Notes: a model not told the origin generated them from the sequence alone. A stretch of DNA of 64,000 nucleotides from Beijerinckiaceae bacterium (GCA_947454485.1 CANGJJ010000007.1:1-64000), one strand, 5' to 3'. Shown: positions 35,149-44,715, numbered from the stretch's first letter. Made by a program: numbers and translations.

Positions 35149-35702
35149 GCGCCTTGCTCCAAAGCAGCGTCTGCAGGCGGGAAGGCCAAGGGGCCATTGA
35201 TAAATTGGTCGAGGCTCGCCCCCTGCAGGGCCAGATCGACACCAAGCGCGTAACGGGCGAGCGGGGCGGCGCGTTCAGCGCCCTCTGTGGGCTCCAGACC
35301 ATAGACATTGCGGGAAATGGCCTGCGCAAGGGCCACAGCGTCACGGCCATTCAGGGCCGCATCATAGGCCTGCCTGCGACCCAAAAAGCCAGCAGCGAGC
35401 TTCTTGATGCGCTTGGGGACTGTCAGATCCCCCACCCCCATCTCGCGCATGGCGGAGTCGACCTCGGTGAAGATGCGGTCAGTGAGGTCTTGCGACAGGT
35501 CAGCGGCGGGGGCTGGCAGCTGCGCCAGACGGCGCACCACAAGCGTGGCCATGAGGCTGAGCACTTCGAAGCGGCCCTCGAAAGTGTCGGCCACGCCCCA
35601 CTGCGCATAGAGGACGGGCTGGCGGACAGCCGCCATGATGTCGCCGTGAAGTCGTCCGATCACAGCTTTGTTTCGCGAGCGCCGGAACAGGCCGAAGATC
35701 AT
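35145..35702 (-). CDS. Ubiquinol-cytochrome c chaperone (CBP3-like)
   Basis: A 185-residue protein of the CBP3/UQCC1 family: starts MIFGLFRRSRNKAVIGRLHG, followed by FEVLSLMATLVVRRL, and DLTDRIFTEVDSAMREMGVG with LTVPKRIKKLA, the family core. In mitochondria the family supports cytochrome b assembly in complex III, and the bacterial role is inferred to be similar. It overlaps DUF177 by four bases and is divergent from bamE. Confidence 0.9.
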   Translation of the reverse strand: MIFGLFRRSRNKAVIGRLHGDIMAAVRQPVLYAQWGVADTFEGRFEVLSLMATLVVRRLAQLPAPAADLSQDLTDRIFTEVDSAMREMGVGDLTVPKRIKKLAAGFLGRRQAYDAALNGRDAVALAQAISRNVYGLEPTEGAERAAPLARYALGVDLALQGASLDQFINGPLAFPPADAALEQGA

Positions 35703-35848
35703 GAGGGTCTCCTGAGACTGCGCTGTGAAAGGTCGCGCCCTTGCAAATCCACGGTACGGGGGTTAGGCATCGGCCAAGCCGGTTGCAAGCAAAATCCTCT
35801 TCCAAGAGGCATGGAATCTGGCCACGAGGTTACAAGGCGGAGTTCAAA

Positions 35849-36310
35849 ATGGGCAGGTCGAAGGCATTCGATGGCAAAAGCACATCGCTGGCAAAGATTG
35901 CTCTGGCTGTGGCCCTCGCGCTGCCCTTGAGCGCATGCCTTGGCTATGACGGCGATCTGCAGCAAGGTTATGTCGCTGATGAACGCCTGCTCGAGCAGGT
36001 GAAGGTCGGCTCCTCGGCTGAGCAGGTTTTGGTTGTGCTGGGCACGCCCTCCACCACCTCAACAGTGGGTGGCTCATCCTGGTATTATATTTCGCAAAAG
36101 ACCGTGCGCCCTGTCGCCTTCATGAATCCGAAGATTGTCGACCGCCGCGTTTTTGCCGTCTATTTCGACAAGAACAAAAAGGTCGAGCGCGTTGCCAATT
36201 ACGGCCTGCAAGATGGTCAGGTGTTTGACTTTGTCACGCGCACCACACCGGCCGCGGGCAAGGAAAGCTCCTTCCTTGCAAATGCGATGAACGGCTTGCT
36301 CAAGTGGTAA
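35849..36310 (+). CDS. bamE: Outer membrane assembly lipoprotein BamE
   Basis: A 153-residue lipoprotein precursor: signal peptide with lipobox LPLSAC, then the SmpA/OmlA fold (VKVGSSAEQVLVVLGTPSTT and GGSSWYYIS). It is a subunit of the BAM complex that folds outer-membrane beta-barrels. GGCGGAG lies 6 bases before the ATG at 35849, rejecting a 36-residue upstream extension. It is divergent from the CBP3-like gene and ends in a strong terminator. Confidence 0.93.
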   Translation: MGRSKAFDGKSTSLAKIALAVALALPLSACLGYDGDLQQGYVADERLLEQVKVGSSAEQVLVVLGTPSTTSTVGGSSWYYISQKTVRPVAFMNPKIVDRRVFAVYFDKNKKVERVANYGLQDGQVFDFVTRTTPAAGKESSFLANAMNGLLKW

Positions 36311-36331
36311 CAGGCTGAGCGCTGAGACGAT

Positions 36332-36366
36332 CAACAAGGCGGGCTTTGGCCCGCCTTTTTTTGTTG
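36332..36366 (+). terminator. Rho-independent terminator after bamE
   Basis: GGCGGGC-tttg-GCCCGCC forms a perfect 7-bp stem followed by seven T residues, with flanking CAACAA/TTGTTG that extends the stem. It lies 28 bases after the bamE stop. Confidence 0.93.
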
Positions 36367-36379
36367 AGCTTGGCGCATG

Positions 36380-36405
36380 AAAAAAGGGCGGGGTTTCCCC
36401 CGCCC
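36380..36405 (-). terminator. Rho-independent terminator after hppA
   Basis: On the minus strand GGGCGGGG-gaaa-CCCCGCCC forms an 8-bp stem followed by TTTTTT, 23 bases after the hppA stop. With the bamE terminator it separates two convergent units within about 75 bases. Confidence 0.93.
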
Positions 36406-36427
36406 TCTTCAATCTCAGATCGCCAGC

Positions 36428-38560
36428 TTAGTGCGCGAGGATCGCGAGCAGCAGCAGGGCGACGATGTTGGTGATCTTGATCGCCGGATTGACGGCGGGA
36501 CCCGCCGTGTCCTTGTAGGGGTCGCCGACGGTATCACCCGTCACAGACGCCTTATGCGCCTCGCTACCCTTGAGATGCTTCACGCCGTCCTTGTCGACGA
36601 AACCGTCTTCAAAGCTCTTCTTGGCGTTATCCCATGCACCACCGCCCGAGGTCATCGACACGGCCACGAAGAGACCGTTGACGATCACGCCCAGCAGCGA
36701 AGCGCCCAGAGCCGCAAAGGCCGAAGCCTTGGAGCCCGAAATGGCGAGCGTACCGAAATAAGCAACAAGAGGTGCAAGCACCGGCAGCAGCGAAGGAATG
36801 ATCATCTCCTTGATCGCAGCGCGGGTCAGCATGTCCACCGCGCGGCCGTAATCAGGACGCTCAGTGCCAGCCATGATGCCGGGCTTTTCCTTGAACTGCA
36901 GACGAACTTCCTCAACGACCGAACCAGCAGCACGACCCACCGCCGTCATGGCGATACCGCCGAACAGATAGGGGATCAGACCACCGAAGATCAGGCCCGC
37001 GACAACATAGGGGTTCGACAGATCGAAGGAGACCTGACCAATACCCTTGAAGTAGGGGCGACCCTCGTTGATGAAGGCCTGAAGATCGTTCGTATAGGCA
37101 GCGAACAGCACCAGAGCGCCAAGACCGGCAGAGCCGATCGCGTAACCCTTGGTGACAGCCTTGGTGGTGTTGCCAACCGCATCGAGCGCGTCAGTTGCGT
37201 GACGCACTTCCTTCGGCAGACCGGCCATTTCAGCGATACCACCGGCATTGTCCGTCACGGGGCCGAATGCGTCCAGCGCCACGATGATGCCTGCAAGGCC
37301 CAGCATGGTGGTGACAGCAATCGCCGTGCCGTAGAGGCCTGCGAGCTGATAGGTCGAGATGATGCCACCCACGATCACGATTGCAGGCAGAGCCGTCGAC
37401 TCAAGGGACATAGCAAGACCCTGAATGACGTTGGTGCCATGACCCGTGACCGAAGCCTGGGCGATGGAGACGACGGGGCGCTTGCCCGTGCCGGTGTAAT
37501 ATTCTGTGACCCACACGATGAGGCCCGTCACCAGCAAGCCGACGAGGCCGCAGATGAAGAGATTCGTGCCGGTGATGACCTGACCTGCGACAGTGCCGAA
37601 GGTGCCCCAACCGGTGATATAGTTGGTGGCAACGGCAAGACCGCCGATCGACAGGACGCCAGCCGCGATCAGGCCCTTATACAGAGCGCCCATGATCGAA
37701 TTGTCTGCACCCAGCTTGACGAAATAGGTGCCAACAATCGAGGTCACGATGCAGGCCGCGCAGATGGCGAGCGGATACATCATCGAGTTCAGAAGAACCG
37801 CGGCATCCTTGGCAAAGAAGATCGCGCCCAGAACCATGGTAGCGACAACCGTCACCGCATAGGTCTCGAACAGATCGGCCGCCATGCCAGCGCAGTCACC
37901 CACGTTATCGCCGACATTGTCAGCAATCGTAGCAGGATTGCGCGGATCATCTTCCGGGATACCAGCTTCCACCTTGCCCACGAGATCGGCGCCAACGTCC
38001 GCACCCTTGGTGAAGATGCCGCCGCCAAGACGCGCGAAGATGGAGATGAGCGAAGCGCCAAAGCCAAGAGCAACAAGCGCATCGACCACGACACGGTCAG
38101 AAGGCTTCAGGCCAAGGCCGGTGGTGAGCACGGCGAAGTAAACCGCAACGCCCAGCAGCGCCAGACCAGCCACGAGCATACCCGTCACGGCGCCTGCCTT
38201 GAACGAGATGTCGAGACCTTCAGCGAGCGAACGGGTCGCAGCCTGAGCTGTGCGCACATTGGCGCGCACGGACACATTCATGCCGATAAAGCCCGCGGCG
38301 CCCGAAAGCACAGCACCGATGAGGAAGCCAACGGCAACGAGCGAGCCCAGCAGCGCCCAAATGACGGCGAAGATCACCGCGCCGACGATGGCAATGGTGA
38401 GATACTGGCGCTTGAGATAGGCCTGCGCGCCTTCAGCAATCGCGCCTGCAATTTCCTGCATGCGTGCATTGCCAGCGTCTGCGGCCATCAGCTTGGAGAT
38501 GGTAAAGGCTCCATAGACGATCGATAATAGACCGCCCAGGATAATCAGCCACATGGTCAT
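36428..38560 (-). CDS. hppA: Membrane proton-pumping pyrophosphatase, K+-independent type
   Basis: A 710-residue protein with about sixteen membrane helices and the catalytic [20 protein letters not shown] loop near residue 200, followed by [18 protein letters not shown], which binds Mg-pyrophosphate. The segment [16 protein letters not shown] carries Lys where K+-dependent enzymes have Ala, indicating the K+-independent H+-pumping class. It couples pyrophosphate hydrolysis to proton export. GGAG precedes both the ATG at 38560 and one at 38554, so the start is uncertain by two residues. A perfect terminator follows it. Confidence 0.95.
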   Translation of the reverse strand: MTMWLIILGGLLSIVYGAFTISKLMAADAGNARMQEIAGAIAEGAQAYLKRQYLTIAIVGAVIFAVIWALLGSLVAVGFLIGAVLSGAAGFIGMNVSVRANVRTAQAATRSLAEGLDISFKAGAVTGMLVAGLALLGVAVYFAVLTTGLGLKPSDRVVVDALVALGFGASLISIFARLGGGIFTKGADVGADLVGKVEAGIPEDDPRNPATIADNVGDNVGDCAGMAADLFETYAVTVVATMVLGAIFFAKDAAVLLNSMMYPLAICAACIVTSIVGTYFVKLGADNSIMGALYKGLIAAGVLSIGGLAVATNYITGWGTFGTVAGQVITGTNLFICGLVGLLVTGLIVWVTEYYTGTGKRPVVSIAQASVTGHGTNVIQGLAMSLESTALPAIVIVGGIISTYQLAGLYGTAIAVTTMLGLAGIIVALDAFGPVTDNAGGIAEMAGLPKEVRHATDALDAVGNTTKAVTKGYAIGSAGLGALVLFAAYTNDLQAFINEGRPYFKGIGQVSFDLSNPYVVAGLIFGGLIPYLFGGIAMTAVGRAAGSVVEEVRLQFKEKPGIMAGTERPDYGRAVDMLTRAAIKEMIIPSLLPVLAPLVAYFGTLAISGSKASAFAALGASLLGVIVNGLFVAVSMTSGGGAWDNAKKSFEDGFVDKDGVKHLKGSEAHKASVTGDTVGDPYKDTAGPAVNPAIKITNIVALLLLAILAH

Positions 38561-38768
38561 GAACTCCGCCCCTTCAACTGTATTGGAATACGGGCCCTGA
38601 GAGCCCGCAGCGCGGCCTTATGGCCCCGGTTACACATCCCTTTGCCAGAAACGTGAGATTCCCGCAACGACAGCAAGGCCAATGTCCCCGCAAGGCTCCA
38701 CCACCGCTTGCGCCAGATCAAGGCTGAGGGTCAGGCGCACCCATAGGTTAGGCTGAGCGGAGGCCCCT

Positions 38769-39191
38769 ATGACCAGCGACACGACGACCAGCACTGTCCC
38801 AGCCCTTTCGAACGACGAGCTTGCAGCCCTTGAGGGCGCGGTCGCCGCTTGTGTGCGGGATTTCTATGTCTGCGCCCGCGCCGATGACCTCTTGGGACCC
38901 GTGTTCAATGGCGTCATTCGTGACTGGGACGCGCATCTGACCACGATGGATGACTTCTGGTCAGGCGCCCTTCTGGGGACACAGCGCTATCAGGCCGCCC
39001 CCTTCCCGCCCCATGTGAAACTCGAAATGACCCAAGACCATTTCGACCGCTGGCGGGACCTGTGGAGCGCCAGCGCCCAAGCCTGCCTACCCGAGCCGAT
39101 TCGCGGCAAGGCGCTCTCTATTGGCGAACATATGGCCCATTGCTGGGGCCGCGCTTATGTGACCCTGCGGGGCCAGATGGCGCAGGCCTGA
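38769..39191 (+). CDS. Group III truncated haemoglobin
   Basis: A 140-residue globin with the group III layout: VAACVRDFYVCARADDLLGPVFNG, the DDFWSGALLGTQRYQ distal region, and the proximal histidine in MTQDHFDRWRDLW near residue 81. The class binds O2 or NO, but its physiological task is poorly defined. GCGGAGG lies just before the ATG. It is transcribed towards thiM, 53 bases away, with no evident link. Confidence 0.88.
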   Translation: MTSDTTTSTVPALSNDELAALEGAVAACVRDFYVCARADDLLGPVFNGVIRDWDAHLTTMDDFWSGALLGTQRYQAAPFPPHVKLEMTQDHFDRWRDLWSASAQACLPEPIRGKALSIGEHMAHCWGRAYVTLRGQMAQA

Positions 39192-39244
39192 TCACGCCTC
39201 TGCATTTGGTGTATAAGCCCCGGCACATTCAACGGGGATGACCT

Positions 39245-40060
39245 GTGCAGAACATCGCCAAGCAAGCCGGAGACCTGCTCGAACAGCTGCGCGCTGAGCG
39301 CCCGCTCGTGCAGAACATCACCAATTTCGTGTCGATGGACATCGCCGCCAATGTGCTGATGGCGCTTGGTGCTGCGCCGGCCATGGTCCATGCGCCGCAA
39401 GAAGCCGCTGACTTCGCCAAAATCGCCCATGCGCTGGTGGTGAATATTGGCACGCTCTCGCAAGATTTTCTGGAGGGTGGAGAGGCTGCTGCGACGGCCA
39501 GCCATATGCTCGGCCATCCTTGGGTGCTCGATCCTGTTGGCGTGGGCGGGAGCCCCTATCGCAACGCAGCTGTGCAGCGCTTGTTGCGCCATCGCCCCAC
39601 CGTCATCCGTGGTAATGCCTCCGAGATTATGAGCGTGGCAAAAGTTGTCGGTCTCAGCGGCGATGATGCGCGCCCGCGCGGCGTTGATAGCGCCCATACA
39701 ACCGATCAGGCGCTCGCCATGGCGCAGCATCTGGCTCGCCATCATTCCTGCACGGTGGCCGCAACGGGTGCGACGGATCTCATCACCGATGGTGAGCGCA
39801 TTGTGCGCCTTGCCAATGGCCATGTGTTGATGACGCGCGTCACCGCTGTGGGCTGTGCTTTGTCTGCGGTTGTCGCAGCCTTCTGCGCTTTGACCGAAGA
39901 TGCCTTCGAGGCCACAGTGAGTGCGCTGGCGATCTATGGTGTTGTGGGCGAGATGGCGGCCGAGCGCGCCCAAAGCCCCGGCAGCTACCGCGTCGCCTTT
40001 ATCGACCAGCTCGATACAGTCACGCCTGCTGACATTGCCCAGCGTTTGAAAGTTCTGTGA
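39245..40060 (+). CDS. thiM: Hydroxyethylthiazole kinase ThiM
   Basis: A 271-residue kinase that phosphorylates the thiazole alcohol for thiamine salvage. The sequence has NITNFVSMDIAANVLMALG, PWVLDPVGVGGSPYRN and IRGNASEI, plus the C-terminal VGCALSAVVAAFCA with the anion hole and catalytic Cys. It begins with GTG after GGGGATG. thiE overlaps its stop. The 53-base leader is too short for a TPP riboswitch and none is visible. Confidence 0.93.
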   Translation: MQNIAKQAGDLLEQLRAERPLVQNITNFVSMDIAANVLMALGAAPAMVHAPQEAADFAKIAHALVVNIGTLSQDFLEGGEAAATASHMLGHPWVLDPVGVGGSPYRNAAVQRLLRHRPTVIRGNASEIMSVAKVVGLSGDDARPRGVDSAHTTDQALAMAQHLARHHSCTVAATGATDLITDGERIVRLANGHVLMTRVTAVGCALSAVVAAFCALTEDAFEATVSALAIYGVVGEMAAERAQSPGSYRVAFIDQLDTVTPADIAQRLKVL

Positions 40061-40698
40061 TGTTCAACCCTGCCTCGCTTCGTCTTTGTCTCGTCACTGA
40101 TCGCGATCTCGCAAAGGGCCGCTCTTTGATCGATGTGGTGGCCGCTGCTGTGCAAGGCGGCGTCACGATGGTGCAGCTGCGCGAAAAGACCGCCCCAACG
40201 CGCGTCTTTCTGGACGAGGCGCGCGCCTTGAAGGCCCTGCTCTCCCCGCTCCAAATTCCGCTCATCATCAATGACCGCGCCGATATTGCACTCGCGGTGG
40301 GCGCTGAGGGTGTGCATGTCGGTCAAAAGGACATGCCCGTCACCCAATTGCGCGCCCTGTTGGGGCCGCAGGCCATCATCGGCCTGTCGATCACCAATCA
40401 CCAGCAGATCAGCGCTCCTGATGCGCAGCTGCCCGATTATCTGGGCCTGGGGCCGCTCTATCAGCAAAATACCAAGACCGATGCAGCCACGCCTTTGGGC
40501 GTTGAGGGCTTTCGTGCCTTGCGCGCTGCGACCCAAAAACCTGTTGTGGCCATTGGTGGGCTCAAGACCGACAATTCAGCGCCTGTTGTGGCTGCTGGCG
40601 CCAATGGGCTTGCTGTTGTGTCGGGCTTGGTGGGCGCAGATGATCCGCGCGCGGCGGCGCAGGCCTTTTGCCGCCTCTTCGCTTCGGCCGAACGATAG
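40060..40698 (+). CDS. thiE: Thiamine-phosphate synthase ThiE
   Basis: A 212-residue TIM-barrel enzyme joining HMP-PP and thiazole phosphate. Motifs: LCLVTDRDLAKG, GGVTMVQLREK, PLIINDRADIAL, GVHVGQKDMPV and LGLGPLYQQNTKTDA. The ATG at 40060 overlaps the thiM stop by one base, so the two form a coupled salvage pair. A GTG three bases earlier is less likely. Confidence 0.94.
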   Translation: MFNPASLRLCLVTDRDLAKGRSLIDVVAAAVQGGVTMVQLREKTAPTRVFLDEARALKALLSPLQIPLIINDRADIALAVGAEGVHVGQKDMPVTQLRALLGPQAIIGLSITNHQQISAPDAQLPDYLGLGPLYQQNTKTDAATPLGVEGFRALRAATQKPVVAIGGLKTDNSAPVVAAGANGLAVVSGLVGADDPRAAAQAFCRLFASAER

Positions 40699-40776
40699 AG
40701 GCCACGCCAATTTGACTTGGCGCTTGGCCGGGGACTAGCCTGCGGGAAAGAACAAATCGCAAGGTGAGGATCCCCG

Positions 40777-41919
40777 ATGACCGTGCACATGCCCGCGCCC
40801 ACGCTGGCGAACCGCAGCTCGTTCTATTCAGACAACAAGCTCATCATCGGCCTGTTCGGGGCCAATTGCTCATCGGGCCGCGCGGTGACTTTGTTGGACG
40901 AGCGCTGGTCGGGGAGCTGGCGTGACAGTCTGCGTCTGGCGCAGATGGCTGATAATGTGGGCATTGATTTCATGCTGCCGATTGGCCGCTGGAAGGGCTA
41001 TGGCGGCACGACTGATTATCAGGGCGCAACGCTCGAGACTTTCACTTGGGCGTCTGGCCTCCTCGCCTCCACCAAGCGCATCACCGTTTTCGGCACGATC
41101 CATGCGCCGCTCTACAGCCCGATCATGGCCGCGAAAATGTGCGTCACCGCCGACAATATTGGCGAGGGCCGTTTTGGTCTCAACATGGTCTGCGGCTGGA
41201 ATGAAGGTGAGTTCGACATGTTCGGCGTGCAACAGCGCGATCACGAACGGCGCTATGAATATGCGCAAGAATGGATGGAGGTCGTGCTGAAGGCGTGGTC
41301 GCCTGAGGGCGAGTTCGACTATCAGGGCGAATATCTGAAATTGAAGGGCGTGCGCTCCAAGCCCAAGCCTTGGGGCGGCACACGTCCGCTCATCATGAAT
41401 GCTGGCTCCTCAGATAAGGGCCGCGCTTTTGCGATCCGCAATTGCGATGCTTTCTTCACCACAGCCTCGCGCGAAAGCGTGGCCGATACGCAAAACCGCG
41501 TGCGCGAGATCAAAGGACTGGCGCGCGATCTGGGCCGTGACCTTGAAGTCTATACGGTGGGTGTTGTCACCTGCCGCCCGACGATGAAAGAGGCGCAAGA
41601 TTATTACTACCATGCCAGCACCGAGCGCGCCGATTGGTCAGCGGTCGACAGCATCATGGCGATCAAAGGTCTGACGCCTGAAAGTCTGGGACAGGAGGTC
41701 TTCGAAAAGCGCCGCGCGCAATATGCCAATGGCATGGGCGGTGTGCCGATCGTTGGCGATCCCGATCATGTTGCCAATGAACTGGCCAAGCTGAATGAGT
41801 CTGGCCTGCGCGGCATTGCCCTCTCGATGGTGAATTATGCCGACGAGCTGCCCTATTTCGCGCAAGAGGTTCTCCCTCGTCTTGAGGCCAAAGGCATTCG
41901 CGTTCCCGTGAAAGCTTGA
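40777..41919 (+). CDS. LLM-class flavin-dependent monooxygenase (RutA/sulfone monooxygenase-like)
   Basis: A 380-residue luciferase-like TIM-barrel enzyme: LAQMADNVGIDFMLPIGRWKG, IHAPLYSPIMAAK, RFGLNMVCGWNEGEFDMFG and MNAGSSDKGRAFA. This is the pattern of the group with pyrimidine oxygenase RutA and dimethylsulfone monooxygenase SfnG, which use FMNH2 and O2 from a separate reductase. GTGAGG lies 8 bases before the ATG. A Bug receptor gene follows after 60 bases and could serve the same substrate. No reductase gene is adjacent. Confidence 0.86.
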   Translation: MTVHMPAPTLANRSSFYSDNKLIIGLFGANCSSGRAVTLLDERWSGSWRDSLRLAQMADNVGIDFMLPIGRWKGYGGTTDYQGATLETFTWASGLLASTKRITVFGTIHAPLYSPIMAAKMCVTADNIGEGRFGLNMVCGWNEGEFDMFGVQQRDHERRYEYAQEWMEVVLKAWSPEGEFDYQGEYLKLKGVRSKPKPWGGTRPLIMNAGSSDKGRAFAIRNCDAFFTTASRESVADTQNRVREIKGLARDLGRDLEVYTVGVVTCRPTMKEAQDYYYHASTERADWSAVDSIMAIKGLTPESLGQEVFEKRRAQYANGMGGVPIVGDPDHVANELAKLNESGLRGIALSMVNYADELPYFAQEVLPRLEAKGIRVPVKA

Positions 41920-41980
41920 AGGGGCGACAGGGCGCACAACATCGGCTAGGCTCCTCCCCAAAATAACGGGAGGATGCCTC

Positions 41981-43000
41981 ATGAAGATGCCGGGCTTGGC
42001 TTGTGCGGTTCTACTGACGCTGAGCGGATCAGCCAGCGCACAGGATGAGGTTGCAGCTTTCTACAAAGACAAACAGATCAAGCTGATGGTCGGCGCGGGC
42101 GCGGGCTCGGGCTATGATATCGGCGCGCGAATTCTGGCGCGCTATATGGGCAAATATATTCCCGGCAATCCCAGCTTCATCGTGCAAAATCAGGTTGGCG
42201 CTGCCAGCATGATTATGACCAACACAGTCTATAACACCGCCCCGCGCGATGGCACGGTGATGGGGGCAGCCATCAATGGCATGCCAACGGGGCCCATTCT
42301 GGAACCAGAGGCCGCGCGCTTTGATCCCAACAAGATCATCTGGCTTGGATCGGTCAATCGCGAAGTGCAAGTCAATTATGTCTGGCACACATCGCCCGTT
42401 GTGAAACTGCAAGATTTGTTCACGCGCGAAATGGTTGTGGGCGCAACATCACCGGGCACTTCGCAAGTGGATTTTCCGCTCGTGGCGCGCGCGGTGCTGG
42501 GGCTCAAATACAAAGTCATCAGCGGCTATGAAGGCACGGCGCAAATTCACAAGGCCATGGAGGCTGGCGAAGTGCATGGCGTTGGCTCCACCGCTTATGC
42601 GAGCCTGCGCGCGCTCAATCAAAATTGGCTCGATGAGGGGCGCGTCAAAGTCGTGGCACAATGGGGCATGAAGAAACATCCCGAATTGCCCGATGTGCCA
42701 GCCATTCTTGATCTGGCGAAAACGCCTTCAGACCGCGCGGCATTGGAGCTGATCGTCGCGCGGCTCGAATATGGCCGCCCCTATTTTCTGCCGCCCGATG
42801 TGCCTGCCGCGCGCGTCGAGGCTTTGCGCAAAGCTTTCGACCTCACCATGAAAGACCCGGGCTTCATCGCTGAGTCCCAAAAGCTCAATCTCGAGATTGA
42901 CCCGATGAGCGGGCAGGAACTCGCGGATCTGGTGCGCAAGGTGAATGCGACCGCGCCTGATGTGGTGGCGCGGGTCAAAGAGGCGCTCAAAAGCCGTTAG
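41981..43000 (+). CDS. Bug/TctC-like periplasmic receptor (divergent branch)
   Basis: A 339-residue precursor with a signal peptide (cleaved near SASAQ|DEVAAF) and a receptor of TctC type: YKDKQIKLMVGAGAGSGYDI, NPSFIVQNQVGAASMIMTN and APRDGTVMGA. The branch has a distinct N-terminus from the other two Bug receptors here. GGGAGG lies 9 bases before the ATG. No membrane partner is nearby. It follows the flavin monooxygenase, hinting at uptake of that enzyme's substrate. Confidence 0.82.
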   Translation: MKMPGLACAVLLTLSGSASAQDEVAAFYKDKQIKLMVGAGAGSGYDIGARILARYMGKYIPGNPSFIVQNQVGAASMIMTNTVYNTAPRDGTVMGAAINGMPTGPILEPEAARFDPNKIIWLGSVNREVQVNYVWHTSPVVKLQDLFTREMVVGATSPGTSQVDFPLVARAVLGLKYKVISGYEGTAQIHKAMEAGEVHGVGSTAYASLRALNQNWLDEGRVKVVAQWGMKKHPELPDVPAILDLAKTPSDRAALELIVARLEYGRPYFLPPDVPAARVEALRKAFDLTMKDPGFIAESQKLNLEIDPMSGQELADLVRKVNATAPDVVARVKEALKSR

Positions 43001-43260
43001 TGGCCGTGGTCATCGTCATCATCCACATGCGGCCCCATGGCCGAGCGGATGATCTTGGGCATATCAGCGCGCACTGCTTCCATCTCGCCCGTGGCGGCAG
43101 CCTTTTGGCTGACCAGCTCACCCGCCTCGCGCAAGATCTCATCCACTTGGGGCTTGGTGAAAACGCCGCGCAGCACCAAAGTGCTCAACACGGTCTTGAG
43201 GGTGGCGCTGAGGGCCTCTACGCGGGCCTCAAGCTCGCTCAGGCGGTCGGATTCGCTCAT
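42997..43260 (-). CDS. Hypothetical protein with Asp/His-rich C-terminus
   Basis: An 87-residue protein with an N-terminal coiled-coil-like helix (ESDRLSELEARVEALSATLK) and a tail MGPHVDDDDDHGH that could bind divalent metal. It overlaps the Bug receptor stop by four bases on the opposite strand. GGGAGATCTGTG precedes its ATG. I do not recognise the family; the coding bias and clear start support it being real. Confidence 0.6.
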   Translation of the reverse strand: MSESDRLSELEARVEALSATLKTVLSTLVLRGVFTKPQVDEILREAGELVSQKAAATGEMEAVRADMPKIIRSAMGPHVDDDDDHGH

Positions 43261-43410
43261 CTCACAGATCTCCCTCGGGTCTCGCCCTCATATAGACAGC
43301 GCCCCGCCGCCCGTCACCTTGGCTCCGAGCTGTAACTTTGCCATTTGACAATGAGCCACCCTGCCCCACCTATAGGGGCACAACGCGCAACTGCGGACCT
43401 CCCCAAACTG

Positions 43411-44634
43411 ATGACTGACACCAAACCAGACAGCTGGATTGCCTTTCGCTCGCGCGACTTTTCCTGCTACTTCGTCTCCCGCTTCTTCTCCTCCCTCGCT
43501 GCGATGATGATCGATGTGGGCGTGGGCTGGTTTGTCTATGACCTCACCAATGATGTCTTGGCGCTGGGTCTGGCGGGGCTCTTCTCCTTCATGCCCAATC
43601 TGATCTTCCTGCTGGCTGTCGGCCATGTCGCAGATCGCTATGACCGCAGGCGCGTCATGATTGCCTGCTATGCGATCATCACACTCGCCTCGGCTGCGCT
43701 GGTCGCCAGTGCGCTTGTGCAAGGCACGGGCGTTGCCATCATCTATGCGCTGATCTTCACCTTCGGCACGGCACGCGCCTTTGCAGGCCCTGCAAGCCAG
43801 GCCCTCTTGCCCGCCATCGTGCCGCGCGAAATCTTTCCCAATGCGCTGACCTGGAACTCATCGAGCTGGCAATTTGCGTCCATCACCGGTCCCGCCTTGG
43901 GCGGCCTTGCCTATTGGGGCGGGGGTGCAGCGGGCGTCTTCGTCACAACAACGATCTTTTATGCGGCCAGTCTGTTGCTGCTCGTGCCCATCAAACCGCG
44001 CCCCGTCGATGCGCCGCGTGATGCGGTGACATGGGAAACGCTGACCGCTGGCTGGCGCTATATCTGGCACAAGCGCGCCATTCTGGGCTCCATCTCGGTC
44101 GATCTGTTTGCAGTATTGCTGGGCGGTGCGACGGCACTGCTGCCTGTCTATGCCAAAGACATCTTCCAAACCGATCCGCTGGGTCTTGGCATTTTGCGCG
44201 CCATGCCTGCAGTGGGTGCCTTTGCCTGCACGCTCGTGATTGCGCGCACGGGGCTTGGCGGCCGCACGGGCCTCAAGATGTTTTGGTGCGTGGCGATCTT
44301 TGGCCTGTGCATGGTCGGCTTTGGCCTCTCCACCAATATCTATATCGCGGGTGCCTTCCTGATCCTCAGCGGTGTCGTTGACATGGTGAGCGTCATCATT
44401 CGCCAGTCGCTGGTGCAGTTGGAGACACCCGACCATATGCGCGGGCGCGTCTCAGCGGTGAACTCCATCTTCATTGGCGCCTCCAATGAGCTTGGCGCTT
44501 TCGAATCGGGCGCCATGGCGCGGCTGATAGGCCCCGTTGCTGCGGTTGTGTCAGGTGGCTTTGCCTCCGTCGCAGTAGCCGGAATCTGGGCCATCCGCTT
44601 TCCCGAATTGCGCAAGCGCGATCGGCTCGTCTGA
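43411..44634 (+). CDS. Major facilitator superfamily transporter (EntS-like)
   Basis: A 407-residue, 12-helix transporter with the MFS loop GHVADRYDRRRVM between helices 2 and 3 and a MRGRVSAVN segment typical of the enterobactin-exporter-like group (MFS_3). Substrate is unknown. The ATG at 43411 is close to the first conserved helix; an ATG at 43351 would add 20 residues, and neither has a good Shine-Dalgarno. It is divergent from the 87-residue acidic protein. Confidence 0.84.
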   Translation: MTDTKPDSWIAFRSRDFSCYFVSRFFSSLAAMMIDVGVGWFVYDLTNDVLALGLAGLFSFMPNLIFLLAVGHVADRYDRRRVMIACYAIITLASAALVASALVQGTGVAIIYALIFTFGTARAFAGPASQALLPAIVPREIFPNALTWNSSSWQFASITGPALGGLAYWGGGAAGVFVTTTIFYAASLLLLVPIKPRPVDAPRDAVTWETLTAGWRYIWHKRAILGSISVDLFAVLLGGATALLPVYAKDIFQTDPLGLGILRAMPAVGAFACTLVIARTGLGGRTGLKMFWCVAIFGLCMVGFGLSTNIYIAGAFLILSGVVDMVSVIIRQSLVQLETPDHMRGRVSAVNSIFIGASNELGAFESGAMARLIGPVAAVVSGGFASVAVAGIWAIRFPELRKRDRLV

Positions 44635-44715
44635 GCCGATTTGCAGGGCCACCGCCGCGCCCCTATGATTGGCCTCAACCGCACAGACGGTGCTTGAGCC
44701 AATTTGAGGAACGCC

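Noticed and set aside
36377-38527. A 716-codon open frame on the plus strand opposite hppA
   Set aside because: The complementary strand encodes a textbook proton pyrophosphatase; the opposing translation is very rich in His, Arg and Asp with no domain, which is typical of a codon-bias shadow.
39192-39244. TPP riboswitch before thiM
   Set aside because: The interval is only 53 bases and lacks the conserved CTGAGA and pyrophosphate-binding elements.
40705-40722. CGCCAA-N6-TTGGCG hairpin after thiE as a terminator
   Set aside because: The 6-bp stem has no T-tract on either side; it could fold but is not supported as a terminator.
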